Assembly: GCA_030686995.1 (NCBI GenBank)
Contig: CM060708.1
Coordinates: forward strand, 105,191,350 to 105,255,349
Length of the DNA stretch: 64,000 nt
Origin: Artemisia argyi
Lineage: Eukaryota; Streptophyta; Magnoliopsida; Asterales; Asteraceae
Reading direction: 5' to 3'
Shown: in pieces, positions 1 to 10,345 of the stretch
Position numbering within the stretch: the stretch's first letter is position 1
Layout of the letters: the number at the start of each line of letters is the position of its first letter
Position numbers and translations under genes: made by a program
The notes under the pieces: model-generated
Databases searched by the model: none
What the model was told of the DNA's origin: nothing
What the model saw: only the letters and a program-made list of their open reading frames with translations

Positions 1-215
1 AAGCATAGAGTGGCCAAAAGCATTAATAAGTGTGATCATATACTGTTTAAAGTGAAGAAATATGTATTTTGTGTGACTATTAATCATCCGATGGCCACAT
101 GAATTTTCTTTTGTGTGGCCTTTTGTAATATTTAGTCACACGATGAATTAAACAAACAGTAACCAAAAGTGTTAATATGTGTGACTATATACATCTTTTA
201 GTCACATTTAAGAAA
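1..215. repeat. CACTA subterminal repeat region (left side)
   Basis: Repeated GTGTGAC / GTCACA / GTGTGGCC words occur in both orientations, for example a GTGTGACTATATAC stretch followed within 20 bases by TTAGTCACATTT. The arrangement matches the right-hand region at 10346-10907. The true terminus is not in the window. Confidence 0.5.
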
Positions 216-964
216 TCAATATATATATATATATCAAAACAAATTCAAATATATATCAAAATAAATCCAAATACAATAAAATTGGAATGTATATAACTGA
301 ACCAAATATAAAATTCGTATATAACTATATACCTTAGGACCTCCTTTCATGCACCAATGAGTCCAAGTCGGCTTACAATACTTTTCTAAGTATCTATAAT
401 CTTTTCCATAAACTAATAAATATCATATAAGCAGTACTAACTATATGAATCAACAGTTGTAACTAATACACTAGCAGTATAGTTCAAGCAGTCTTAACTT
501 TGTATTAGAAGTACTAACTTTCAATAGCAGTAGTAACATTTGTACTAATCTCATCATCTGGAAAAGAAAACAAAATGGGTCGGAATTAGCAACTAAGATA
601 ACAATTTTAAATCTGAAACTACTCAAATCTATACACCCAAAATGGCTAAAAACTAATTAGCAGATTCACAATAACAAATTTAAAACAAGATACTGCAACT
701 GTAAAAGAAACCTTGTAGCACAACCATTATTATTACGGTAGCGTATTGTCGCACGCTCTCATCATCAAGTAAACAACTTGATCCAAGAAAACACAAAAGA
801 GAAAATAAAAAGGGAAGTTAATGGACTTTTATCGACAATATACACTATAACAAAGCCATAAATTACACTACAAATATTACCTTCTTTGCGATAAGTATCT
901 AATGCTTTATGAAGCAACTCAGGCACCTGGAATATAAAAGGAGCCGAAAGAGCTAGTACATTAC
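216..964 (-). other. Transposon interior with two possible captured exons
   Basis: A stretch without a recognised gene, starting AT-rich with TA repeats. On the minus strand 881-926 is a 46-base open stretch preceded by CCAG and followed by GTAATA, which would encode VPELLHKALDTYRKE. A second open stretch at about 335-415 (GKDYRYLEKYCKPTW and onward) ends at a plausible AG/GTATAT donor. I recognise neither. Both could be exons of a captured gene or of a decayed transposon protein. The carboxypeptidase histidine exon expected after 965 was not found here. Confidence 0.3.
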
Positions 965-1485
965 CTGTTGTCCCTCAAACCAAGCTCGGTATGGTATAGT
1001 TGTTTTGAGTCCCAGCTTTGTTGCAAGTTGATTGACCAAAGATCGGCTCCCCATCAAAGGAATCACGGAATCTTGATCACCACTATATTTATGCGAATAA
1101 TAGACTTTAGTGAGTATTCAAAATAGAAGATGAAATATGAATGCTTTAAAGATTCAATTTGGATAGTATTGTAACAGATATGACTTTTGAAGTCAAATGA
1201 AACTAGACAATAATCAAAATCGAGGACAAGTATTTTGTTTACCTATAAACCAGAACTCGAACTCCTTCCTTGATGATTGATCCCACAATGTTGATTGTGG
1301 GTATCTCGATGTTGAGCAGTTCATAATCTAGGATGTTGGTTTACAGGTTAAAAACATTAAATAAGACATGGGATCAATCAAAGGATAGTTATTAGGCAAC
1401 TGCATGAATGAAGACATACTTGCTACAAACTTCCCACTTCAGGAATCCTACCAAGTGTACATGCATGGCTCTACGGACATCACGC
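965..1485 (-). pseudogene. Serine carboxypeptidase-like gene, three 3'-side exons (fragment)
   Basis: Three minus-strand exons with consensus splice borders are readable. Exon 1485-1420 follows AACAG and encodes RDVRRAMHVHLVGFLKWEVC. Exon 1327-1243 follows CCTAG and encodes YELLNIEIPTINIVGS, then IIKEGVRVLVY. Exon 1082-965 follows TATAG and encodes [15 protein letters not shown] and ends in FEGQQ before a GT donor. The second and third exons join in phase across a serine codon. This order matches the C-terminal half of plant serine carboxypeptidases, secreted or vacuolar peptidases or acyltransferases; GDQD includes the catalytic aspartate region. The exon with catalytic serine and the final histidine exon are absent, so no active enzyme is expected. 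The first exon lies at 8635-8896, across LTR element E. Confidence 0.8.
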
Positions 1486-1515
1486 CTGTTAAGATAATTA
1501 ACGTTTCATTCCTGA

Positions 1516-3252
1516 AAATATATTATATATCTTGATGTATTTAAGCATTATATAAATTATTATACTTAATTAGGCTTGGTACATAGTTAGGAAATACTAA
1601 AAACCCTAAAGGACTAGACATGCAAACTGTGAATCTGATTCAGGGGTAAAAACGGAATAAACTGATTTAATCAGTAAACATTGGACCTAAACTAAAAATA
1701 TGTAGTTGTAGCCCTATGTCTTGTGGTCATTATGACGGGTATTTCATCGAATAACTCATTACGATGATTAAACTAGAAATATTTTCGTGAAACATGTCAT
1801 ATTCTGAGTAGCTGACTTAAATGGTAAAAATCTCAGTGATATGCTCATTTTCACTACTTGGCCCAGTTTTATGAAATGTAGGTAACATCTTAACTTAAAC
1901 ATGGCCACAAACGGGGAATTAATTCGACTTGTAGAACTCTAGTTATCGCAACTTTTGTGGGACTGTTGAAATTTTGAAAGCTGATGGACTGAATATTATG
2001 GACAAATAAATAGTTTTACTAATGTAATCAAATTTTTGACTCAATGGGACCCACAAAACTTGTTAGTACAGACAAATACCTTTCCGGGGATATAAGAAAC
2101 TTAATTTTTTGACATACGGTTTAATAGTAACGGATTTTCTAAGATGTACAAATTATAAAAATGTTAAAAGCTTTGACTTTTAAAGTGTAGAGGATTCGAA
2201 AACTCATATGACTATATCTCTAAAACTTAATTTTGAACACTTGATATAATTAGGAATTACGTACCAAGCATAGGTAAGTTAATAACTTATATATATAGCT
2301 AAGTTGCATCAATGTTTATTTTCAAAACCTAAGACAACGTATATATGTTTAGGTTCTTCGTAGAGCTTCGCGGCTATCTTTCTTTGCTTGATTGCTCGTT
2401 TCATATTACCTCCTTTGTTCACGGTGAGTTCATAGCCTCGCCTTTACTCATTTAAATGTTTTATAAACCTCACGAGGGGGATACATGCTAGTTTTACAAA
2501 CTGAATACAAGTAGCTTTTGGTATGCTAGACCCGATTATATGATTTATGGACATCTGACATTGAGTATTCTTGCTTAAGTCCCCATCATGAACCGTTAAT
2601 TTTGTGTGAACGCTAGTATTATAAATATGTATATTTGGCTTGACAAGCCTGTCCGGGTGAGTAGCGCTCATTTGACATCTGTGGGTCAAACGGACATATA
2701 ATATTTAGAATTTAGGGTAATTGGCAAGATTACCCTTGTGCGGGGCATCATTTACACATAGTCCAGGTTCGGTTTCATGAGCTCAATGCTGTAAATCAAA
2801 TTTATTTCCCGACTTGTATTTGTTACATGTCAACTTAATTATGGGCGTATAACAACGTAGCCCATCGTATTTTAAACTGATTTATCTTGTATTCAACTGA
2901 CTACTTATTAAACTCTATGAATTCACTCAACCTTTGTGTTGACTTTTAGCATGTTTTATCTCAGGTCCGTAAGTGACTTTCGGCTTGGATGGGCGGCGCA
3001 AGAAATGGATATCTACATGATGGCGCATGTTTAAATAAAAGTTTTCATTCGATAATGTTCTAAACTTTCAAAACTTATGTATCTTTTAACTATGTTAAAA
3101 AAAACATTTGGGACCTTGTTAACTCTGATAAATTATTGAATGTGAGGTTTTAAAAATGACTTTGTTTTAAAGTTGATTACTATACTTTTACTATTTGACC
3201 AAATAGCACCCCATGTTGTATTCCGCTGCGTTCATAAAATGGGGGTGTTATA
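1516..3252 (+). repeat. E 5' LTR, truncated on its left
   Basis: Direct repeat of 6888-8629 with few substitutions. It ends GGGGGTGTTATA immediately before the primer site. The left part of the LTR (equivalent to 5685-6887) is missing and the sequence abuts a carboxypeptidase intron, so a deletion has removed both LTR and gene sequence. Short reading frames in it recur in both LTR copies and are not genes. Confidence 0.8.
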
Positions 3253-3255
3253 GAA

Positions 3256-3267
3256 TGGTACCAGAGC
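3256..3267 (+). promoter_or_regulatory. E primer binding site (initiator Met tRNA type)
   Basis: TGGTACCAGAGC lies three bases after the 5' LTR. It differs by one base from the common plant primer site TGGTATCAGAGC, complementary to the 3' end of initiator methionine tRNA. Confidence 0.75.
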
Positions 3268-3271
3268 ACAA

Positions 3272-3318
3272 ATTATAGTGAACTAGGTCTTTTTGTTTTT
3301 AAAAACCTAGACTATAAT
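3272..3318 (+). other. E leader stem-loop after the primer site
   Basis: ATTATAG (3272-3278) pairs with CTATAAT (3312-3318), and CTAGGT (3283-3288) with ACCTAG (3305-3310). The same two-part stem follows the primer sites of D, A and B, with GGTTATAG/CTATAACC arms in D and A. Confidence 0.6.
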
Positions 3319-3741
3319 CATTTATTTTTTTTTCAAAATCATGAGCTTCCATCATCTTGTCCGATATCCATGCGCGCCTACTCCTGAGCTTCCTATTTCT
3401 CCCTCGTATATATATCTTAATCATACTATATTAAGGATGATTATAGGAGCACTATAATTATTTCTTAACTCGTTCCGATAATCCGCGAAAGTATCACTCT
3501 TATATATAACCTTTTGTGCACTAAACTTCCTTGTTGTATTTTATGCTATTCATGTGCATTGTGAATTTCCATCCGGAAATTTATACACATCTTCGAGTGC
3601 ACCATTACTATACGTATACGTATAGTGAATATTACTATATGTACTTAAGATAATTTTTTTTTCTCTCGAATATCTTGCTTGATCCTGAAACATTGATATA
3701 TTTCTATATAAAGTTCTCACATGAATACTAAACTCTTCTAA

Positions 3742-3908
3742 CCATTGTGAGTTACACGATGGTCTCTCTTAGACATTGTATGCGATTACAATGGTCTCAT
3801 TCACTATTATGACATTGTGGGTTACACAATGGTCTCACTAACTTCATTAACATTGTGAGTTGCACAATGATTTCTCTTATTTATCAGACGTTGTAGGTGA
3901 TTACAATG
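3742..3908 (+). repeat. Array of five small inverted repeats with paired changes
   Basis: Five units spaced about 32-39 bases apart each form a 7-8 bp stem with a 5-6 base loop. Arms are CCATTGTG/CACGATGG (3743-3762, one mismatch), CATTGTA/TACAATG (3774-3793), CATTGTG/CACAATG (3813-3831 and 3851-3869) and CGTTGTA/TACAATG (3889-3907, one mismatch). The seventh base pair is G-C in three units and A-T in two, changing on both sides together. Each unit except the fourth is followed by GGTCT. Confidence 0.65.
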
Positions 3909-4399
3909 GTCTATATACCCTTTCATAACTTTATATACTATCATTTCATATGATAGCGAAACATGTTACAGTTTATCCATTTCTATTGGTTGTCTTACTC
4001 CTCGTGAACTCTTGTTTTCTGAGCATTGCTTGCTTATTTTCTTAAGCACCACTATTGATACTATTTATTTAAAGACTATTTATATATACCCGGTTTTCTC
4101 TCGACTACTTATATCTATTTACCATAGCACTATTTCTTATTTGTATAAAGGTTACTTTTCTAAATGCTTTACCGACTCTTACCCCCTTTATACTCAACCT
4201 ACAAAACATCATGTCAAACTTTATTTCTCTCAATTATGTACCTATTTCACCAAGATTACTAAACTATTAAATATATATTTATTCATTTTGATGAACCCCT
4301 AAAACCTTCTCATACATTGTGGTCTCATTTATTTTCTCAAAAATCTTGAGTAATGCTATGAGCTTTAAAAATCTTTTCATGACCTTACACAACGGTATT

Positions 4400-4960
4400 T
4401 TATCTAAAACCCGTCAAATTCTATTTATTTACATTGGAAATTTCACTACCATGTTGTAAACAACTCCTTTATTGTCATATAAACTATCTTTCATTATATT
4501 ACAAATGGATTTACTATTCCCCAAAGAATTACCCCATTATTACCTCATAAACTAATAACCTTATTCACTACTATTTTATAAACTGCTCTAACTAGTTCAA
4601 AATTTACTTTTGTCACCTTTTTACAAATCATTTGGTCAATTACCTTGTAAAACTAGTTTACTACTATCGTCTAAACCATTTTCACTACCATATTAATACA
4701 CTCCTGGCCACTCTCTTACAAACTACTTTACCACCATCTTATAAACTAATCCACTGATGTACTACGATTAAATAAACTGTTTTGACTAGTTCCGAATAAA
4801 CTATTTGTTATCATCTTACAAATCGCTCTGTCATTTACCTTATACCAAAATTTTCACCACACTATAAATAATTTAGACATCTTCTTGCAAATCATAACTA
4901 TTTTGTTATTATGTTATCGTTCTTCATTCTTCTATAATTTTTATAAACTGATTCATTATC
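4400..4960 (+). repeat. Degenerate AT-rich minisatellite-like zone
   Basis: Variants of an ACTACCATCTTATAAACTA-like phrase recur about every 25-40 bases with heavy divergence, for example near 4450, 4575, 4640, 4690 and 4735. I see an irregular decayed tandem array, not a gene. Confidence 0.35.
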
Positions 4961-5232
4961 TTCAAAAGCTGAAGTTCAGTAACTTTTTCTACATTCATCA
5001 AGTTCTCTTTTGAAACCTTCGTTGTTAAAGGTCCGTGATTCTGGCCCGATGTGGACAGATTAGAACTGCTTAAAACTTCCTTTTCCGCGCGCATGTTCCT
5101 TATTCACTTGTGTTACACACTCATACTACTTACTTATGATTGATTCTTACGTATGTACAAACTTATATCACTCTTTGTATATAAGATACTTATGCAAACT
5201 CCATACTTGTCCAACAATGGACATATCACGAG

Positions 5233-5373
5233 TATAACTAAGTTAAGTATTTGAAAATTTTATCGAACCTCGATTAAATATAGTCTAGTCACCTATATTT
5301 AACCTTGGGACAGTGGAACATAGTCTGACTACCTATGTTCGACTTAGATTTTTCAAATACTAAGAATAGTTAT
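5233..5373 (+). other. Cloverleaf-like set of nested inverted repeats
   Basis: Outer arms 5233-5257 and 5349-5373 match at about 21 of 25 positions (both contain the TATAACTA and AGTATTTGAAAA blocks or their complement). Inside lie three perfect small hairpins: ATCGA/TCGAT (5262-5274), TTAAATATAG/CTATATTTAA (5274-5302, loop TCTAGTCAC) and GAACATAG/CTATGTTC (5316-5340, loop TCTGACTAC). The last two stems differ at two base pairs, each changed on both sides. Confidence 0.6.
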
Positions 5374-5648
5374 ATATGGGTTATGTCTAATTGATTTTCT
5401 ACTTGATCTTCGAGAATCACAAAATTTTTATGTGAGTATAACAATTCAGTGGTATTCATACAATCGAGCAGAACAATTAATCAAATCCTCACTCTATCTT
5501 ATCACGTATAGTCAACCTTACTCCGCACCGTATTTCTGGACGACAAGAATCGAACCTCATCGTTAGTTATTCTAGAATTCATTCCTTACGAGTTTCCTCA
5601 ACTTTTTTCTTTCTTTCTCAAATGAACCGTCTAGAGATAAAGTGAGTT

Positions 5649-5667
5649 GAGCTCCGGGACGGTGCTC
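5649..5667 (+). other. E GGGAC stem-loop before the 3' LTR
   Basis: GAGCTCC and GGTGCTC flank a GGGAC loop, with one T-T mismatch. It sits 17 bases before the 3' LTR, where D, A and B carry the same loop on different stem sequences. The purine tract normally beside it is degenerate here. Confidence 0.6.
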
Positions 5668-5684
5668 TCTTAAATGGTACGTGC

Positions 5685-8629
5685 TGTGACATTTCAAAAA
5701 TTTCATGTCAATAATTTTAATACTTTATTATTTAACTATGCTATTTTTAAATAATTAACTTCGTTGGAAGTTATCCGCGTACATCATGACTCGTTCAATT
5801 AATTCAAGCGACACAATACTATGCCCACTCTACACTTTTTATGCACCATTGTTTCCTTACAATCCTATTTTTAAAAGCCACTTTTCATTTTTTTCAAAAT
5901 TTACGTAAACCTTGCACCTTTTACGTTTAACGCGATTTAAATGTATGTTTTATAGTTTTAACAACGTGAACCAACTTTAGACTATGATAATTTTACATAT
6001 TTTATACATTTTAACTTATTTTCATATTTAAAAATGAGTTTTATACTTGTCGTGTCATTTGTATAGCTTACGTCACTTTTATCAAAAACCGGTGTCACCA
6101 AACGTGTTTTCGACTCTCGGTTTCAGTTTTAACGACCTTTAAACACTCTGATAAACCCATGACTCAAATAATATATTAAAAGTAGTTATTTTAACAAGTT
6201 TTGTCATTTTTACATGTTTAGCATTTTTATGTTACCCGCTTTTACGTTTCATGACTTAAAAACCTTACGTTTGCAATTATCGGGATCAAACTACACCCTG
6301 TAACCCAATATTTAAACAAAAACAAATCACTAGATCACCTCACCATGAGGTGGCCGGTTTTTATGAGTCTTTTAAACCACTTGGCTTTGTGAGAACACTC
6401 CTTGCACTATAATTTGACACCTAAACATCCTAGTCTTCGACTAAAACTTAAAAGTACTAAAATACTCATAGTAACATGCAAAAGGTCATCCAAACTCTCT
6501 TTTCTCTCTATAGCAACGAAATAATACAGCTCCAAACTCCATTTTACTCCAATCTTTACCAAATAAATTGATCTTAGATGGAAGGTAATTAGTTCTCTTG
6601 GTTAGCTCATGGTTTAGTCTACTCAAAACATCATCAAATCTCATCATTTCTTGGTTTCTTTGGGAAGTTGTTTCAAGTTTTGATCAAGATGGGTTAGGGG
6701 CTGTGATTTTAAGATATTTTCAAGGGTAAATCAAGGGTATAATTCTTGGGTAAAAGTGTTGAAGAAAGGGTGCAAGGGTTACTTGTTGGTGACTTTGAAA
6801 GTTCTTTGTTCCTTGTTACTTGTAATTTTTCTTGTTCATCAACCATTGTAAGGAAACCAATCACTCTCATTTTATTTTCATTCTTGTAAATATATTATAT
6901 ATCTTGATGTATTTAAGCATTATATAAATTATTATACTTAATTAGGCTTGGTACATAGTTAGGAAATACTAAAAACCCTAAAGGACTAGACATGCAAACT
7001 GTGAATTTGATTCAGGGGTAAAAACGGAATAAACTGATTTAATCAGTAAACATTGGACCTAAACTAAAAATATGTAGTTGTAGCCCTATGTCGTGTGGTC
7101 ATTCTGACGGGTATTTCATCGAATAACTCATTACGATGATTAAACTAGAAATATTTTCGTGAAACATGTCATATTCTGAGTAACTGATTTAAATGGTAAA
7201 AATCTCAGTGATATGCTCATTTTCACTACTTGGCCCAGTATTATGAAATGTAGGTAACATCTTAACTTAAACATGGCCACAAACGGGGAATTAATTGGAC
7301 TTGTAGAACTCTAGTTATAGCAACTTTTGTGGGACTGTTGAAATTTTGAAAGCTGATTGACTGAATATTATGGACAAATAAATAGTTTTACTAATGTAAT
7401 CAAATTTTTGACTCAATGGGACCCACAAAACTTGTTAGTACAGACAAATACCTTTCCGGGGATATAAGAAACTTAATTTTTCGACATACGGTTTAATAGT
7501 AACGGATTTTCTAAGATGTACAAATTATAAAAAAGTTAACAGCTTTGACTTTTAAAGTGTAGAGGATTCGAAAACTCATATGACTATATCTCTAAAACTT
7601 AATTTTGAACACTTGATATAATTAGGAATTACGTACCAAGCATAGGTAAGTTAATAACTTATATATATAGCTAAGTTGCATCAATGTTTATTTTCAAAAC
7701 CTAAGACAACGTATATATGTTTAGGTTCTTCGTAGAGCTTCGCGGCTATCTTTCTTCGCTTGCTTGCTCGTTTCATATTACCTCCTTTGTTCACGGTGAG
7801 TTCATAGCCTCGCCTTTACTCATTTAAATGTTTTATAAACCTCGCGAGGGGGATACATGCTAGTTTTACAAACTGAATACAAGTAGCTTTTGGTATGCTA
7901 GACCCGATTATATGATTTATGGACATCTGACATCGAGTATTCTTGCTTAAGTCCCCATCATGAACCGTTAATTTTGTGTGAACGCTAGTATTATAAATAT
8001 GTATATTTGGCTTGACAAGCCTGTCCGGGTGAGTAGCGCTCATTTGACATCTGTGGGTTAAACGGACATATAATATTGAGAATTTAGGGTAATTGGCAAG
8101 ATTACCCTTGTGCGGGGCATCATTTACACATAGTCAAGGTTCGGTTTCGTGAGCTCAATGCTGTAAATCAAATTTATTTCCCGACTTGTATTTGTTACAT
8201 GTCAACTTAATTATGGGCGTATAACAACGTAGCCCATCGTATTTTAAACTGATTTATCTTGTATTCAACTGATTACTTATTAAACTCTATGAATTCACTC
8301 AACCTTTGTGTTGACTTTTAGCATGTTTTATCTCAGGTCCGTAAGTGACTTTCGGCTTGGATGGGCAGCGCAAGAAATGGATATCTACATGATGGCTCAT
8401 GTTTAAATAAAAGTTTTCATTCGATAATGTTCTAAACTTTCAAAACTTATGTATCTTTTAACTATGTTAAAAAAAAAAAAACATTTGGTACCTTGTTAAC
8501 TCTGATAAATTATCGAATGTGAGGTTTTAAAAATGACTTTGTTTTAAAGTTGTTTACTATACTTGTTCTATTTTACCAAATAGCACCCCATGTTGTATTC
8601 CGCTGCGTTCATAAAATGGGGGTGTTATA
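5685..8629 (+). repeat. E 3' LTR (full length)
   Basis: Starts TGTGACATTT and ends GGGGGTGTTATA, 2945 bp. Its last 1742 bases match the truncated 5' LTR. It holds TTCCGCTGC near its end, a block shared with the LTR ends of A, B, C and D. No gene is seen in it. Confidence 0.75.
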
Positions 8630-8634
8630 CTTAC

Positions 8635-8896
8635 TTCCATTTAACCAAAGAACCAATGGCTTCGAAACTGGATCAACTCCAGCTTCAACAAAATAGTAAA
8701 AAAGTGCTTTTTTCTTCTTAGCATCTAAAGTGACGTAACAAGAAAACTGTTGGAACCCATCTGGTGGTTGTCCAGGCAACTTGTTGATCTTATCAAATGC
8801 AGCCAATGAATCTTCAGTTACTACCATACAAGCACAAAGTAGAAACATCAAAGGTAGAAACATCATACTTAAAGCAAATGAATTGGTGCAAAACAA
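8635..8896 (-). pseudogene. Serine carboxypeptidase-like gene, first exon (fragment)
   Basis: The exon starts at ATG 8896 and encodes a hydrophobic signal peptide (about residues 6-24, [17 protein letters not shown]). KINKLPGQP, the YVTLD strand, [10 protein letters not shown] and PLVLWLNG follow, a hallmark order for the N-terminus of plant serine carboxypeptidase-like proteins. It stops at AATGGAA/GTAAGT, a good splice donor, and element E begins 5-6 bases into the intron. The next exons, with the GPGCSS region and the nucleophile serine, are missing; the remaining exons lie at 965-1485. Enclosure between CACTA subterminal regions suggests transposon capture, but an insertion series into a resident gene cannot be excluded. 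Confidence 0.8.
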
Positions 8897-9945
8897 AGTA
8901 ACATATGATCTACATGATGGCTTTAAATGAACTTATTGGCAGTGCCATACCTCTGTCTGTGAATGCTGAAAATTAGTAGTACTTTACGCGATATAAAACA
9001 TTGTTGTACAGACAACTACCATGAATATTTTCTTCATGGATCGACAATGTCCCTGCATTTACATTATAATACATTAACAATCTCAATAATGCACAGTAAA
9101 AATATTTTTTGGAACAAACGAGAGGCTAACTAGGCCGACGTACTCTGGATGGAGCAGAATTGTTTGCAAAATTAGGATTACACTCCAGAACAAACATTAT
9201 ACATTAGAGCTGACAAAAGGGGCAGGTCAGGTAGGTTAGATAAGGGGTCAAGGCGAGTTCTGGCTGAAATGAGTCATACTTTGGTGTGCATCGAGATGGG
9301 CAGTCTCGGGTATGGTTAAGTGAATAACAGTTCACCCTTAAGCTTACAGCAAACAATAACTGGTTCACACTTATATACCCATATTATTTACTTTACGAAC
9401 AAAATAGTAAAATCCTCATTATTATCTAAGTTTCAATGTAACTACCTAAATAATCAAATTATCAAATAGTTGGCATACAATAACTTTCAGCAATAATGAA
9501 ATTTAAAAGTCATTTTTTATAAGCCCATAAGCTACAAAAGTAAGCTAATCCAAACACCCTCTAAATAATAAAAAAACCCTAGTCGGCCCATTCATAAGTA
9601 AATGTAACCCAAATCTTTTTAACAAAATATTTTTAAACCTACGTTGTCTGGTTTTCCTTTGAGACCCAAGGGGATGAAAAATATTACCAACTACACCACT
9701 CCTTCTGTTATTGGAAACATTGATCACAGGAAAAAATGGCTGAAAAAAATAACACAACAAATTGATAAGTATGCCTGAAACAAGATATCAGTTGGTCATT
9801 GTATTGATATAAAAAATAACAACTTTTAACATATAATATCAAACTATAACCCCATAAACTTACACGGAGTGAATAATGAAAGCGATTAACAAGATATTTC
9901 TAGTGGAACCATCTATCTTGGTGGTGAGTTCATCCCTAGTGACAC
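8897..9945. other. Transposon interior, no recognised gene
   Basis: Upstream side of the captured first exon. It is AT-rich and lacks a convincing coding frame. Around 9505-9565 the phrase ATAAGCCCATAAGCTAC followed by AGCTAATCCAAACACC resembles ends of common plant miniature elements, too short to classify. A 71-codon frame at 9545-9760 (minus) matches nothing I know. Confidence 0.35.
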
Positions 9946-10345
9946 GATAAAGAGGTAGAGGGGCAATTTGATTTTGGGGAAAACATATTATGAAGATGAT
10001 AGATCTGAGAAAAAAGATAAAGAGGTAGAGGGGCAATTTGATTTTGGGGAAAAATTTAGGCGGGCTCGTGAAAAGTTGAGATTTAGGGGAAAATTTTAGA
10101 TGATAGATTTGAGAAAAAAGATAAAGAGGTAGAGGGGCAATTTGATTTTTGGGGAGAACATATTATGAAGATATTATGAAAATGATAGATCTTAGAAAAT
10201 GTTTTGGGGAGAACATATTATGAAGTTGATAGATATGAGAAAAAAGACAAAGAGGTAGAGGGGCAATTTGATTTTGGGGTAAATTTAGGCGGGCTGGTGA
10301 AAAGTTGAGATTTAGGGGAAAAATTTAGGCGGGCTTGTGAATTTT
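9946..10345. repeat. Irregular minisatellite inside the CACTA element
   Basis: AAGAGGTAGAGGGGCAATTT recurs at about 9949, 10019, 10124 and 10249, followed by GATTTTGGGG and then either an ACATATTATGAAG or an AATTTAGGCGGGCT module. The modules are shuffled, giving spacings of about 70-125 bases. Confidence 0.7.

Larger units (their letters stand above)
3319..5684 (+). other. E internal non-coding region
   Basis: About 2.4 kb with no retroelement domain. It contains a five-unit hairpin array (3742-3908), an irregular AT-rich repeat zone (4400-4960), a cloverleaf-like fold (5233-5373) and a GGGAC stem-loop (5649-5667). A 96-codon open frame at 4012-4302 is low-complexity Tyr/Ser/Ile-rich sequence and is not a credible gene. 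Confidence 0.6.
1516..8629 (+). mobile_element. LTR element E, non-coding (LARD-like), 5' end truncated
   Basis: 1516-3252 and 6888-8629 are near-identical direct repeats. A primer site follows the first copy, and a stem-loop plus degenerate purine tract precedes the second LTR at 5685. The 5' LTR lacks roughly its first 1.2 kb. The internal 2.4 kb holds no gag or pol, so the element depended on enzymes in trans. Its primer-site region and LTR end resemble those of chromoviruses A, B, C and D, so it is probably a derivative of that group. It sits 5-6 bases beyond the splice donor of carboxypeptidase exon 1. Confidence 0.75.

Noticed and set aside
3742..3908. CRISPR-like regularly spaced palindromic repeats
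   Set aside because: Repeats are only about 20 bases and diverged, spacers are short and uneven, there are no cas genes, and the DNA is plant nuclear.
4012..4302. 96-codon open frame in E
   Set aside because: Low-complexity composition, no homology recognised, and it sits in an AT-rich degenerate repeat zone.
2444..8043. A near-identical small open frame at 2444-2689 and 7816-8043
   Set aside because: The two copies lie at the same place in the two LTRs of E; duplication is explained by the LTRs and the peptide has no recognisable feature.
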